A DNA stretch of 64,000 nucleotides from Martelella lutilitoris (GTDB lineage: Bacteria; Pseudomonadota; Alphaproteobacteria; Rhizobiales; Rhizobiaceae). The translations under genes and the position numbers were made by a program. Location of the stretch: the NCBI RefSeq assembly GCF_016598595.1, contig NZ_CP066786.1, positions 2,379,501 to 2,443,500 on the forward strand, given 5' to 3'. The notes under the pieces are model-generated. The model did not search any database and was not told where the DNA came from. It saw nothing but the letters and a program-made list of their open reading frames with translations. Positions within the stretch are counted from its first letter, which is position 1, and each line of letters begins with the position of its first letter. Shown here one piece after another: positions 10,126 through 19,224 of this stretch.

Positions 10126-10935
10126 TCAAGGCTTGGACGAGAGTGCTTCCGGCGGAGCCTCGCAGCCTGCCGGTTCAAGCGGTTCGAGACGCGTGAGCTC
10201 TCCCGCCATCTTGAAGTCGCCGAAATCCATGACGATGTCGCGGCTCACGCCCTCCGCCGAGAGCAGCATGGAGACGGTGTAGTCGGGCGTTTCGTCGCCC
10301 GAGACCATGCCCATGGGAAAATAGGCCGTGGTGATCGGCCAGCCGGCCCTGCCGCCTTCCGTCTCCTCGCGGCCGCCGATCAGGGTGATGGCGCGCATCG
10401 TCTCCTCGCCGGAGCCGTCGAAGGAAACCGCTTCATAGGCGCGCCGTCCGTTCTGGGCGGCAAGAATCACATTGGCCATGTATTCGGTCGGAAACTCGGC
10501 ATCCTGAAGTTCGACCGCCCTCGCCTCGTCGCCGCCGAAGGTGACGGAGATCGCGCGCTTTTCGGTGCGCTGGGCCTCGCCGACGGTCTCCGATTGCAGG
10601 GCGTTGTCGGAAAACAGCGTGCTGGAGAAGGCGAAGGCGCCTTTCTCTTCAAAGGACGACGACACCTGGTCGGTGACGACAGCGCCGTATTCCCGGGCAA
10701 TATCGGTGACCATGCGCATCTCGGTCACATAGCCGGCGCAATCGCTGCCGGTGAAGGAATAGACGAAGCGGCCGTCAAGCCCCTCGACCCCGGACTGCGC
10801 CGAAGCCCATTCAAGCGAAAGATCATAAACCGCGCGGTGCGGCAGCAGCGACACGGCGCTGACCGCCGGTCCCGCCGACTGCGCGCCGGCCGCGAGTATG
10901 GTCCAGAAAATCCCCGTCGCCATGACTGTCCGCAT
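10126..10935 (-). CDS. eipB: Cell envelope integrity protein EipB (DUF1849)
   Basis: EipB is a periplasmic beta-spiral protein that supports envelope integrity in Brucella and relatives. The frame is open further upstream, but the ATG at 10935 is 7 bp after AAGGGG and gives a signal peptide MRTVMATGIFWTILAAGA, so I use it (269 residues). The mature part starts HRAVYDLSLEWA, the DUF1849 hallmark. It contains two cysteines (DCAGYVTEMR and a C-terminal EPAGCEAPPE) that could form a disulfide. It is divergent from the RidA gene, whose start is 95 bp away. Confidence 0.85.
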   Translation of the reverse strand: MRTVMATGIFWTILAAGAQSAGPAVSAVSLLPHRAVYDLSLEWASAQSGVEGLDGRFVYSFTGSDCAGYVTEMRMVTDIAREYGAVVTDQVSSSFEEKGAFAFSSTLFSDNALQSETVGEAQRTEKRAISVTFGGDEARAVELQDAEFPTEYMANVILAAQNGRRAYEAVSFDGSGEETMRAITLIGGREETEGGRAGWPITTAYFPMGMVSGDETPDYTVSMLLSAEGVSRDIVMDFGDFKMAGELTRLEPLEPAGCEAPPEALSSKP

Positions 10936-11030
10936 GAACATTCCCCTTGGTTTTGGAGACCAATCGTATAGAAAAGTCCCGGTTCTGCCAATGTTGTTGA
11001 ATCCCTTTCCCGAGAAGCCCGGAGCCAGAT

Positions 11031-11498
11031 ATGCCAAACGTCGTTTCAGACCGCCTGAAGGCCCTTTCCATCACCCTGCCGCAAGCCTCCGCCCCCGCCG
11101 CCAACTATCTTCCCTTCACCCGGTCGGAGAACCTGCTCTTCATCTCCGGACAGTTGCCGACGGAAAACGGCAAGATGATCGCCACCGGACGTCTTGGCGC
11201 GGATGTCTCGCTTGAGGAGGGTCGGAAGGCCGCGCGCGCCTGCGCCATCAACATCATCGCGCAGATCAATGCCGCGCTTGACGGTGACCTCGACCGGGTC
11301 AAACGTGTCCTCAAGCTTTCGGGCTTCGTCGCCTCCGCGCCGGATTTCACCGACCAGCATCTCGTCATCAACGGCGCCTCGGACCTGATCGCGGACGTCT
11401 TCGGCGAGGCCGGCAAGCATGCCCGCGCCGCCGTCGGCATGGCCGCCCTTCCCTTGAACGCCGCCGTCGAGATCGACGCCATCGTGGAGATCGACTGA
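11031..11498 (+). CDS. RidA family (YjgF/YER057c/UK114) protein
   Basis: RidA proteins are trimeric enamine/imine deaminases that clear reactive 2-aminoacrylate-type intermediates, although many subfamily members have other substrates. The 155-residue product has the fold's conserved blocks: LLFISGQLP near the N-terminus, INIIAQINAALDGDLDRVKRVLKLSGFV, and the C-terminal ARAAVGMAALPLNAAVEIDAIVEI. The conserved Arg (ARAAVG) that binds the carboxylate is present. It is longer than canonical RidA (about 130), as in the YjgH/TdcF-like group. Its TGA overlaps the ATG of the next gene. Confidence 0.9.
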   Translation: MPNVVSDRLKALSITLPQASAPAANYLPFTRSENLLFISGQLPTENGKMIATGRLGADVSLEEGRKAARACAINIIAQINAALDGDLDRVKRVLKLSGFVASAPDFTDQHLVINGASDLIADVFGEAGKHARAAVGMAALPLNAAVEIDAIVEID

Positions 11499-12208
11499 TG
11501 CCGCTGCATGACTGGCTGACGGCCCGGCCGATCGCCCATCGCGGCTATCACGACATGAACGGCGCGGTCTTCGAGAACACGATGCCGGCCTTTGAGCGCG
11601 CCATCGCCAATGACTTCGCCATCGAATGCGATGTCCGCCTTTCCGCCGACGGCAAGGTGATCGTGTTTCACGACGATGACCTGAGCCGGCTCTGCGGTCG
11701 CCCCGACACGATCGAGGCGCTTGACGCCGAAGCGATCAACGGGATCCGCGTCGGCACGGGCGAGGCCGGAATTCCGCGCCTTGAGGCACTGCTTGAGGCC
11801 ACGGCCGGGCGCGTGCCGCTGATCATCGAACTGAAGTCCGGCCCGACCGATCCCGACGTCTTTGCCCGGGCCGTCATTGCCGAAACCGCGCACTATGACG
11901 GTCCTCTGGCGCTGATGAGTTTCGAGCCTGCGCTGCTTGCCGCCCTCAAACGCGCCGGCGCGGCCTGCCCGCTCGGCCTGACGGCCGACGGCCATGATGA
12001 AGGTTCCTTCAATGCGCATCGCAAGACGATGTCGATCGGCCTTGATTTTGTCTCCTATTCTTATGATGATCTGCCCAACGACTTCGTCGCGGGCCTGCGC
12101 GACAGCGGCGTGCCGGTGATCACCTGGACCGTCCGCAACGAGCGCGCCCGCCAGATCACATTCCAATATGCCGACCAGATGACGTTCGAGGGTTTCGACC
12201 CCGCGTAA
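11498..12208 (+). CDS. Glycerophosphodiester phosphodiesterase family protein
   Basis: GDPD enzymes hydrolyse deacylated phospholipids to glycerol-3-phosphate and an alcohol. The 236-residue TIM barrel shows the family start RPIAHRGYHD (catalytic His-Arg), the metal-binding ENTMPAFERAI and ECDVRLSADGKVIVFHDDDLSRLCG. The C-terminal VPVITWTVRNE block is also present. There is no signal peptide, so it acts in the cytoplasm. The start overlaps the RidA stop (TGATG), indicating translational coupling. Confidence 0.92.
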   Translation: MPLHDWLTARPIAHRGYHDMNGAVFENTMPAFERAIANDFAIECDVRLSADGKVIVFHDDDLSRLCGRPDTIEALDAEAINGIRVGTGEAGIPRLEALLEATAGRVPLIIELKSGPTDPDVFARAVIAETAHYDGPLALMSFEPALLAALKRAGAACPLGLTADGHDEGSFNAHRKTMSIGLDFVSYSYDDLPNDFVAGLRDSGVPVITWTVRNERARQITFQYADQMTFEGFDPA

Positions 12209-12219
12209 CGGTTCGAGCC

Positions 12220-13407
12220 TTGAGAGTTCTGTTGAGCGAAAACCTGCAAATCCGCATCGAAAAAAGCTTTTCCGCCATTGCAAAAGCGGAGTGGGACACG
12301 CTTGTCGGCACGCGCCCGAACCTTGACGGCGTCGGCTACACCCCCTTCCTGTCCCACGCCTTCCTCTCATCACTGGAGGAATCGGGATCGGCCTCGCCCG
12401 AGACAGGCTGGCTCGGTCACCACCTTCTGCTGGAGACGGAAGACGGAAAACTGATCGGCGCGCTGCCGTGCTATCTGAAGAACCACAGCCAGGGCGAATA
12501 TGTGTTCGACCACGGCTGGGCCGATGCCTTCGAGCGCGCCGGCGGGCGCTATTACCCGAAGCTGCAGGCCTCCCTGCCCTTCACCCCGGCAACCGCCCCG
12601 CGTCTTCTCGTGCGCGAGGGCTATGACAGGGCGACGGTGCAGAAGGTTCTGGCGGACGCATTGGTGACGGTCAGCGAGCGGCTCAATGTTTCCTCAGCCC
12701 ACGTCACCTTCGTGCCGGAGGAGGAAACGCCGGTTTTCGAGGCGGCGGGCTATCTTCACCGCACCGACCAGCAGTTCCATTTCCTCAACAAGGGTTATGC
12801 CCGCTATGACGACTTTCTCGACACGCTGGCCTCGCGCAAGCGCAAGGCGCTGAAGAAGGAGCGCCGCGCGGCGCTTGAGGCCGGCATCACCGTCGACTGG
12901 CTCACCGGCGATGACCTGACCGAGGACATCTGGGACCAGTTCTTCGAATTCTACATGGATACCGGCAGCCGCAAATGGGGCCGCCCCTACCTGACGCGCG
13001 CATTCTATTCGCTGATCGGCGAACGCATGCCGCGTGACATTCTTCTGGTCATGGCCAAGCGCGACGGACGCTACATCGCCGGCGCGATCAACTTCATCGG
13101 CTCTGATGCCCTCTACGGTCGCCATTGGGGCTGTATCGAGGATCATCGCTACCTGCATTTCGAGGTCTGCTATCACCAGGCCATCGATTTCGCCATCGCC
13201 AACAATCTTGCCCGCGTCGAGGCCGGCGCCCAGGGCGAGCACAAGCTGGCGCGCGGCTATGTGCCCGTCACCACCCACTCCGCCCACTACATCACCCACG
13301 AGGGGTTACGGGACGCGGTCGCCGCGTTTCTCGTTCACGAACGGGAGGACGTCGCGCATTTCAATGATATCCTGAGCGCGCACGCGCCCTACAAGAAGGG
13401 CGAATGA
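12220..13407 (+). CDS. FemAB-like / DUF482 GNAT-fold N-acyltransferase
   Basis: The 395-residue product matches the DUF482 (PF04339) group, often labelled peptidoglycan biosynthesis or recognition protein. It has an acyl-CoA or aminoacyl-tRNA transferase fold but no firm substrate. Visible conserved blocks are QQFHFLNKGYARYDDFLDTL, SRKRKALKKERR and GRHWGCIEDHRYLHFEVCYHQ. The last block is EAGAQGEHKLARGYVPV. Translation probably starts at TTG 12220, 11 bp past the GDPD stop, without a strong ribosome-binding site; a TTG at 12232 is an alternative. A cytoplasmic role coupled to the two upstream genes is likely by position only. Confidence 0.85.
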   Translation: MRVLLSENLQIRIEKSFSAIAKAEWDTLVGTRPNLDGVGYTPFLSHAFLSSLEESGSASPETGWLGHHLLLETEDGKLIGALPCYLKNHSQGEYVFDHGWADAFERAGGRYYPKLQASLPFTPATAPRLLVREGYDRATVQKVLADALVTVSERLNVSSAHVTFVPEEETPVFEAAGYLHRTDQQFHFLNKGYARYDDFLDTLASRKRKALKKERRAALEAGITVDWLTGDDLTEDIWDQFFEFYMDTGSRKWGRPYLTRAFYSLIGERMPRDILLVMAKRDGRYIAGAINFIGSDALYGRHWGCIEDHRYLHFEVCYHQAIDFAIANNLARVEAGAQGEHKLARGYVPVTTHSAHYITHEGLRDAVAAFLVHEREDVAHFNDILSAHAPYKKGE

Positions 13408-13434
13408 AGCGCCGGCAACAACGGAGTGAACACC

Positions 13435-13872
13435 ATGGCAGACGAAACGCATATCGCCGAATATGAAGACGACAACATCTTCGCCAAGATTCTGCGCGGC
13501 GAGATCCCGGCCACGAAGCTTTACGAGGATGACGACGTCATCGCCATCATGGATGTGATGCCGCAGGCGCCGGGCCATGTTCTGGTCATCCCGTGCAAGC
13601 CCTCGCGCAACCTGCTCGATGCCGATCCCGTGGTTGTCGGCAAGGCCATGGCCGTGGTGCAGAAAATGGCACAGGCGGTGAAAGCCGCGTTCAAGGCTGA
13701 CGGCGTCTTCATCGCCCAGTTCAACGAGCCGGCCGCCGGCCAGACCGTCTTCCACCTCCACTTCCACGTCATTCCGCGCCATGAGGGCGTGGACCTGAAG
13801 CGCCACTCGGGCGTTATGGAAGAAAGCGCGGTCCTTTCGGCCAATGCCGAAAAGATCAGGGAGCACCTCTGA
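13435..13872 (+). CDS. HIT family nucleotide hydrolase
   Basis: Histidine-triad proteins hydrolyse nucleoside phosphoramidates and similar nucleotide conjugates. The 145-residue product has the triad HLHFH at residues 107-111, followed by VIPR, and the N-terminal IFAKILRGEIPA block typical of the HINT-like group. The frame opens at a GTG (13426), but I use the ATG at 13435, spaced 8 bp from CGGAG. It lies 27 bp downstream of the DUF482 gene in a probable operon. Confidence 0.93.
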   Translation: MADETHIAEYEDDNIFAKILRGEIPATKLYEDDDVIAIMDVMPQAPGHVLVIPCKPSRNLLDADPVVVGKAMAVVQKMAQAVKAAFKADGVFIAQFNEPAAGQTVFHLHFHVIPRHEGVDLKRHSGVMEESAVLSANAEKIREHL

Positions 13873-13890
13873 CATCAAACAAGGAGAACG

Positions 13891-14403
13891 ATGGAAGCCC
13901 TGATAGACGATATCACCACCACAGGCGGTAGTGAAAATCTGGTCTTCTTCGTCCGCCTGGTGGGCGCGGCCCTGTTCGGCGGGCTGATCGGCCTCGAACG
14001 GGAAATGCAGAACCATGCCGCGGGGCTGCGCACCCACATTCTCGTCAGCCTCGCCGCCGCCCTCTTCGTCATCGTCTCCACGGAAGTGCCGGACCTGATG
14101 CCGGAGGTTTCCGATGTGCTCAGGATCGACCCGACCCGCGTGATCCAGTCGATCACCGAGGGCGTTGCCTTTCTCGCAGCCGGCATCGTGTTTTTCCAGA
14201 AGGGCACGGTCAAGGGGCTGACAACCGGGGCCGGGCTCTGGTTGTCCGGCGCAATCGGTCTCACCATCGGGCTCGGACTCTGGACACTGGGAATCTTTTC
14301 CTCTGTCCTCGGCGTCATCGTCCTGCTCGTGCTGCACAGAATAGAGGTGCGCACGAAGCTCAGCCGTCGCAAGACGAAGGACAATCGCTCCGGCGAAGCG
14401 TGA
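13891..14403 (+). CDS. MgtC/SapB family membrane protein
   Basis: The 170-residue product has four or five membrane segments and the MgtC signature: GGLIGLEREMQNHAAGLRTHILVSL-type sequence at about residues 30-55. A further block is VIQSITEGVAFLAAGIVFFQKG. Family members affect magnesium homeostasis, F-ATPase regulation or virulence; the function of this short form is not settled. A GGAGAACG ribosome-binding site precedes the ATG. It converges on the minus-strand yhaN-like gene, with the stops one base apart. Confidence 0.9.
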   Translation: MEALIDDITTTGGSENLVFFVRLVGAALFGGLIGLEREMQNHAAGLRTHILVSLAAALFVIVSTEVPDLMPEVSDVLRIDPTRVIQSITEGVAFLAAGIVFFQKGTVKGLTTGAGLWLSGAIGLTIGLGLWTLGIFSSVLGVIVLLVLHRIEVRTKLSRRKTKDNRSGEA

Positions 14404-17400
14404 TCAGCGCTCCAGCATCACGATATCGGCCCTGTCGCCAAGCTCGCTCCGAGCTATGTCGACAAGGCTTTTTTCATGGGTGAACAGGATCGTCTGGATA
14501 TCGCCGCCAAGGCCCGTGAGCGCCTTCAGGCCGGCGGCACTGCGGACATCGTCGAAGGTCTGGAAGATATCGTCGACGATCAGCGGCGCCGGTTCGTTTC
14601 GACTGGCGTAATCCTCAAGGAAAGCGAGGCGCAGCGCCAGCCAGAGCTGATCGCGCGTGCCGTCGCTCAAACCAGCCACCGGCACCTCGCTGCCATCAGT
14701 CCGACGGGCGGAGAGCAGCAGCGCGTCATTGGCGCCATAATTCTGCAGCAGCCTGTCGAAGCCGCCCATCGTGAGCGCGGAAAAATGCCGCCCGGCCTTT
14801 TCAAGGATGGGATCGGCGCGGCCCTGGCGATAGCGCTCCATCGCCTGATCGAGCAGATTGCCCGCAAGCTTCAGCACCACCCATTCGCGGGCAAGCTCTC
14901 GCGCTTCCTCCTCGGCGGAGCCCCGGTCGAAGGCCGCCTGTTCGGCGCTTTCGCCGCGCCCGAGCTCCTGCTTCTTGTGGCGGCATTCGGCACGTCGCTG
15001 CAACAGTTCCTCGCGCACGCCCTCGTCCTCGGCCTCTTCGGCGGCAAGCGCTTCACGCTCCTGCCGGCAGGCGATCACATCCAGCCCCTCGGCCAACTTG
15101 CGCGTTTCCTCCGCGTCCGCGCCTTCGCTGCCGTCATCGAAGCGCCGCTTCGCCTCGGCAAGCGCGTTCTTCAGGGCGGCCCGCTCCTCAAGGCGCGCGG
15201 GAAGTCCTTCCATGACGACACCCGGCGGCAGGGCCTCGGCGATTTTCGCGATTTTTCCCCTGCAGGAAGCAAGGTCATCCTCGAGCGCCTCAATCTCCGC
15301 GTTCAAGGTCGCGGCAGCCTCTTCGAGCGCCTTGCGGCGGGCGGCACCCGACGTGTCGCGGTCGATGCGTTCGCCAAGGATGCGGACACTCTCTTCGGCG
15401 TCGCGCCCGGCAAGGTCCGGCGCCAGCGCCTCGGCGAGTGCATCGACAGCCGAACGGAAACGCGCGACACGCGCCCGGCCTGCCGCAATCTCGCGCTCGA
15501 GCCTGTTCTTTCTTTCCAGAAGCTGCGGCACCCTGCCCCAGAGCCCAAGCGCGGTTTCGGCCGCCGCAAGCCCGGTTCCCGGCTTCAGTCCGACATCGGC
15601 AAGGCAGGCTTCATAACGCCCGGCAAAATCGCGGCGCACGGCCTTCAATGCCTCAAGCTCCTGCTCCCGCCGCGCGATGGCCTGACGGGCGGCGGCAATC
15701 TCCGCCTGCTGCCGGCGCGCATCCTCCCAGCGCTCGGCAAGACGCTCGATCCGGGCTTCGGCAAGGCGCGCCAGCGCCGGAACCGGCATCTCGGCATCCG
15801 TCTCGTCCGCAAGCGGTAGAAGGCTTGCGCGCAACTCGTCCTTCAGCTTGTCCAGTCCGGACTGCCGATCGATGAGGCTCAACAATTGCGCGCGCTGATC
15901 AAGCAGCACGGCAATCTGACGCAGCCATTCGAGCATGTCATCCGGCGCGCCGGCCTCGACGCCTGCGGCGCGGAAAAGCGCCCGGTGGGCTTCGCGCTCC
16001 GCTGCAAGCTCTGCGGTCAGCCGCTCAGCTTCACGCTCTGCGGCTTCACGATCCCGCGCCAGCGCCGCGAGACGTTTGCGGTATTCACCATGTCGGGCCA
16101 CCGTGTCGGCATTGTCGAGGGCGCTGTCGGCAAGCCCATCGGCGGCCTTTACCGCCGCGACGTAGCGCGCATGATCGCCGTTTCCTGCGGCAAACGCATC
16201 GAAAAGCCTGTCGCGCTCAAGCCGGCCGGCCGCAATGTCCTCGCGCGTCGGCACGGGCGCGTCGCCTGCCTCCCCGGCGACCAGCTCCTCGATTTGCAGG
16301 CGCTCCTGATCGCCTTCGGCCTTCCTGCGCTCCAGTGTCTCCAGAGAGCTGCGGATCGCCGAAATCGTCTCGCCCGCCGCCCGCACCGCCGCCTGATCCG
16401 GCAGCGTCGCGCGGGAAAGGCCGAAGATATCGGATACGGCCGGGCGCAGCAGTGCCGCATTTTCCGCCAGGGCGCGGCGACGACCGGCAATATCGGCATC
16501 CAGCGCCTCGGCATCGTCGAATTTTGCAATGTCGGGCCGCAGGGCATCGAAGCGGCGGCGCAGCGGCGCCGGATCGGTCAATTGACCGCCGCCGCCTTCG
16601 CCCTCGAGGTTTTCGAGTGAGGCGCGGCTATCGGCAAGACCCTTTTCAAGCGCGGATGCCTCGCGTTCCAGCCGCCTTGCCTCTTCGATCACCGCGTCCA
16701 GTTCGGCAAGCACGATATTGTCCGGCCGGTTCTGTTCCAGACGTTCGATGTCGGAAATGCCAAGCTCCGCGGCCAGGATGGAAAGCGCGGAAAGCGTTTC
16801 TTCCAGTCCGGCTTCGCGCTCCGGCAGGCCGCTGACAGCCTCGGCATAAAGCCCGCTTTCGCCGTGGAGACGGCGGATTTCCTCGCGACGGGCGAGCAGC
16901 CGGTCGTCGATCTTCAGCGCTTCAAGATCGCGCCGCAGCGCAGCGAGCCGCCCGGCCTTGCCTTCGATCTCGCTCTTGCGCTGGTCTTGGCGCGCATGGA
17001 GCCTCTCGAGTTCCGCGCCGGTCTCGTCCACGACCGATTCCAGATCGGCAAAGGCCTGCAAGGCGCGCTCATGGCCGTCGATCTCGGCAACGAGACCGCG
17101 CAGCCGCTGCAGACGGTCGAGCGTTTCCATGCGGGTACGGCGCGCGTGCTGACGTTCGCCAAGCGCCGCAAGCTCCTCCTCGATTTCGCTTTCCTCGCGC
17201 AACAACGCCTTCCAGTCGCTGGCGTTCAATTCCAGCGCCCGCTCGGCCTTGCGCGCCGCGTCATGCCGGTCGAGCGCCTGGTAGAAACTGCGGTTCTGCG
17301 ACCGGCGCGGGCCGTAGATGCCGTCGGCATCCGCTTCAAGCCTCTGCGCGATTGCCCTGAGCCCCGTCAGTCCGGAGGCTGCGGAAAACAGGATCTGCCC

Positions 17401-17841
17401 GATTTCGCCGCCATCGGCGAGCATTTCGTCAGCCCCTGCCCGCAGCCGTTCGCTGTCAAGCCCAAAGGCCCGCTCAAAGACGGTGCGGTCGAGACTGCCG
17501 AGATAGGCGGAGAGCGCATCGTCATTGAGCGCGGTCTCGCTGTCGCCGCCGGCAGCCAGCAGCGTGTCCTTGCGGCCCTTGCGGCGGCGGAAGGCAAGCG
17601 TCTCGCCGGAGCGCGCGCGTATTTCCGCGCCGATCCTCAGATCACGCGCCGGATGCAGAAAATCATAGCCGACATCGCGATCGGGAAAACCGAAGAGAAG
17701 ATCGGAAAAGGCCGCGAGTGCGGAGGATTTTCCCGCCTCGTTCGGCCCGTAGACGATATGCAGCGCGGCATCGGGCCTGAAGGTGATGGAACGGCCGGAA
17801 AAATGTCCGTAGCGCAGGAGATCGAGGGAGAGAAACCGCAT
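14404..17841 (-). CDS. YhaN-type AAA ATPase (SbcC/Rad50-like)
   Basis: The 1145-residue product has a Walker A motif GPNEAGKSS at residues 32-40 and very long charged coiled coils in the middle. At the C-terminus are an ABC-type signature region (GLSDGTRDQLWLALRLAFLE) and Walker B (PLIVDDIFQTFDD). This is the YhaN layout, a relative of SbcC/Rad50. No zinc-hook CxxC is obvious in the coiled coil. It starts 3 bp after the stop of the nuclease gene at 17845, so the two proteins probably form an SbcCD-like DNA end-processing complex. Confidence 0.9.
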   Translation of the reverse strand: MRFLSLDLLRYGHFSGRSITFRPDAALHIVYGPNEAGKSSALAAFSDLLFGFPDRDVGYDFLHPARDLRIGAEIRARSGETLAFRRRKGRKDTLLAAGGDSETALNDDALSAYLGSLDRTVFERAFGLDSERLRAGADEMLADGGEIGQILFSAASGLTGLRAIAQRLEADADGIYGPRRSQNRSFYQALDRHDAARKAERALELNASDWKALLREESEIEEELAALGERQHARRTRMETLDRLQRLRGLVAEIDGHERALQAFADLESVVDETGAELERLHARQDQRKSEIEGKAGRLAALRRDLEALKIDDRLLARREEIRRLHGESGLYAEAVSGLPEREAGLEETLSALSILAAELGISDIERLEQNRPDNIVLAELDAVIEEARRLEREASALEKGLADSRASLENLEGEGGGGQLTDPAPLRRRFDALRPDIAKFDDAEALDADIAGRRRALAENAALLRPAVSDIFGLSRATLPDQAAVRAAGETISAIRSSLETLERRKAEGDQERLQIEELVAGEAGDAPVPTREDIAAGRLERDRLFDAFAAGNGDHARYVAAVKAADGLADSALDNADTVARHGEYRKRLAALARDREAAEREAERLTAELAAEREAHRALFRAAGVEAGAPDDMLEWLRQIAVLLDQRAQLLSLIDRQSGLDKLKDELRASLLPLADETDAEMPVPALARLAEARIERLAERWEDARRQQAEIAAARQAIARREQELEALKAVRRDFAGRYEACLADVGLKPGTGLAAAETALGLWGRVPQLLERKNRLEREIAAGRARVARFRSAVDALAEALAPDLAGRDAEESVRILGERIDRDTSGAARRKALEEAAATLNAEIEALEDDLASCRGKIAKIAEALPPGVVMEGLPARLEERAALKNALAEAKRRFDDGSEGADAEETRKLAEGLDVIACRQEREALAAEEAEDEGVREELLQRRAECRHKKQELGRGESAEQAAFDRGSAEEEARELAREWVVLKLAGNLLDQAMERYRQGRADPILEKAGRHFSALTMGGFDRLLQNYGANDALLLSARRTDGSEVPVAGLSDGTRDQLWLALRLAFLEDYASRNEPAPLIVDDIFQTFDDVRSAAGLKALTGLGGDIQTILFTHEKSLVDIARSELGDRADIVMLER

Positions 17842-17844
17842 CGT

Positions 17845-19080
17845 TCAGCCCTCGCCCGCAAGCCGCGCGCGCAGGATGTCGCGCGCTTCCGCCAGAAGCT
17901 CGGCCGCGCTGGCGCCAAGCGGCTCCTCGTCCGCCGCCACGCCGCCCGGCAGCTTTCGGGAGATCTCGCCGACGAGTTCGCTGATGCCGGCGTCTTCGCC
18001 CGCTGCGATCGATCCGACCAGCGCATCGATATCGACCGCGAGGTCACCTGCCGCAGCGGGCCTTTCCGTGCCAGCTGCCTCAAGCGCGATCACAAGCTTT
18101 TCGAGCCAGAGGTCGGCGTGAATGCGGTGGCATGCAGCCTGAACGTCATCGCGCCACTGTGACCGTTCCGCCTTGATCCGCTCGGCTGACGCATGACGGC
18201 CGGAAAGCGTGACCCTGAGCGCGTGAGGCCGCTCATCCGCCGCCTCGGCAAAGGGCGAGAGCGCCGCCTCGATTGCGCCGGGAATGGCGCTTTCGGGCAG
18301 GTTTTCGGCAAGCGTCACCTCCACCGTCTCGAACCGGGCGCAATCCAGCATCACCCGCTCATAGCGCGGACGGCCGCCCTCAACGCTCACCAGCACCGCG
18401 CCCTTCGCCCCGGTCTCACGGATATTGCGGCCTTGCAGATTGCCCGGATAGAGCGTCAGCGGATCGGCCGAAACCTCTTCGAACGCATGGACATGGCCGA
18501 GCGCCCAGTAGTCATAGCCGCGCGAGGCGAGATCGACGACCGAACACGGCGCATAGACGGCATGCGGCGGGCGGCCGGACAGCGAGGTGTGCAGCACGCC
18601 GATGTTGAAATGGCCGGGCACGGCCGGCGGATAGGAGAGCGCCAGATTGTCGGCCGCCACGCGCTCGGCAAAGCCCTGACCGTGCAGCGCCACTTTCAGA
18701 TGTTCTATGACAAACGTCTGCGGTCTTCGGGCGGAGAATTCATGGACGCCTTCCGGCATGGCGATGGTGCGGGCAACGATACTCTCGGCGTCATGATTGC
18801 CGCGCAGGTAATAGACGGGAATGCCGGCGCGCGACAATCGCGCGACCTCGCGGTTGAAGAACAGGCCGATATGATTGTCCTTCCAGGCGCCGTCATAGAC
18901 GTCGCCGGCGATCACCAGGAAATCCACCTGCGCGGCGAGCGCATAGTCAACCAGCGCGGAAAAGGCATCGCGGCCGGCGGCGGCGAAGCGTTCCGCCATC
19001 TGCCGGTCCTTCAGCATCAGCCCGGAAAGCGGGCTGCCCAGATGCAGATCGGCGGCATGAATGAAGCGGAAGGACGTCAC
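17845..19080 (-). CDS. Metallophosphoesterase, YhaM/SbcD-like DNA exonuclease
   Basis: The 411-residue product has the calcineurin-like phosphoesterase motifs in order: FIHAADLHLGSPL (residues 6-18), VIAGDVYDG, YLRGNHD and ALGHVHAFE, which bind two metal ions. A C-terminal capping domain follows. Family members cut double-strand DNA ends with an SbcC-type partner, and the partner gene follows directly. The start at 19080 has AGGTGATTTGTGACG upstream; an upstream in-frame ATG is much weaker. Confidence 0.9.
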   Translation of the reverse strand: MTSFRFIHAADLHLGSPLSGLMLKDRQMAERFAAAGRDAFSALVDYALAAQVDFLVIAGDVYDGAWKDNHIGLFFNREVARLSRAGIPVYYLRGNHDAESIVARTIAMPEGVHEFSARRPQTFVIEHLKVALHGQGFAERVAADNLALSYPPAVPGHFNIGVLHTSLSGRPPHAVYAPCSVVDLASRGYDYWALGHVHAFEEVSADPLTLYPGNLQGRNIRETGAKGAVLVSVEGGRPRYERVMLDCARFETVEVTLAENLPESAIPGAIEAALSPFAEAADERPHALRVTLSGRHASAERIKAERSQWRDDVQAACHRIHADLWLEKLVIALEAAGTERPAAAGDLAVDIDALVGSIAAGEDAGISELVGEISRKLPGGVAADEEPLGASAAELLAEARDILRARLAGEG

Positions 19081-19224
19081 AAATCACCTTTCCCTGTTTT
19101 TTCTTCGGCCCTTGCGGCGTAAAAGACCTTAGGTTCACACCGCAAGCCCAAACAAGCGCCGGACCGGCGCCTTGTCCCGTCCGCCTCTTTGAGGGCGGGA
19201 ATCAGACATTCACCGGAGGAACGC

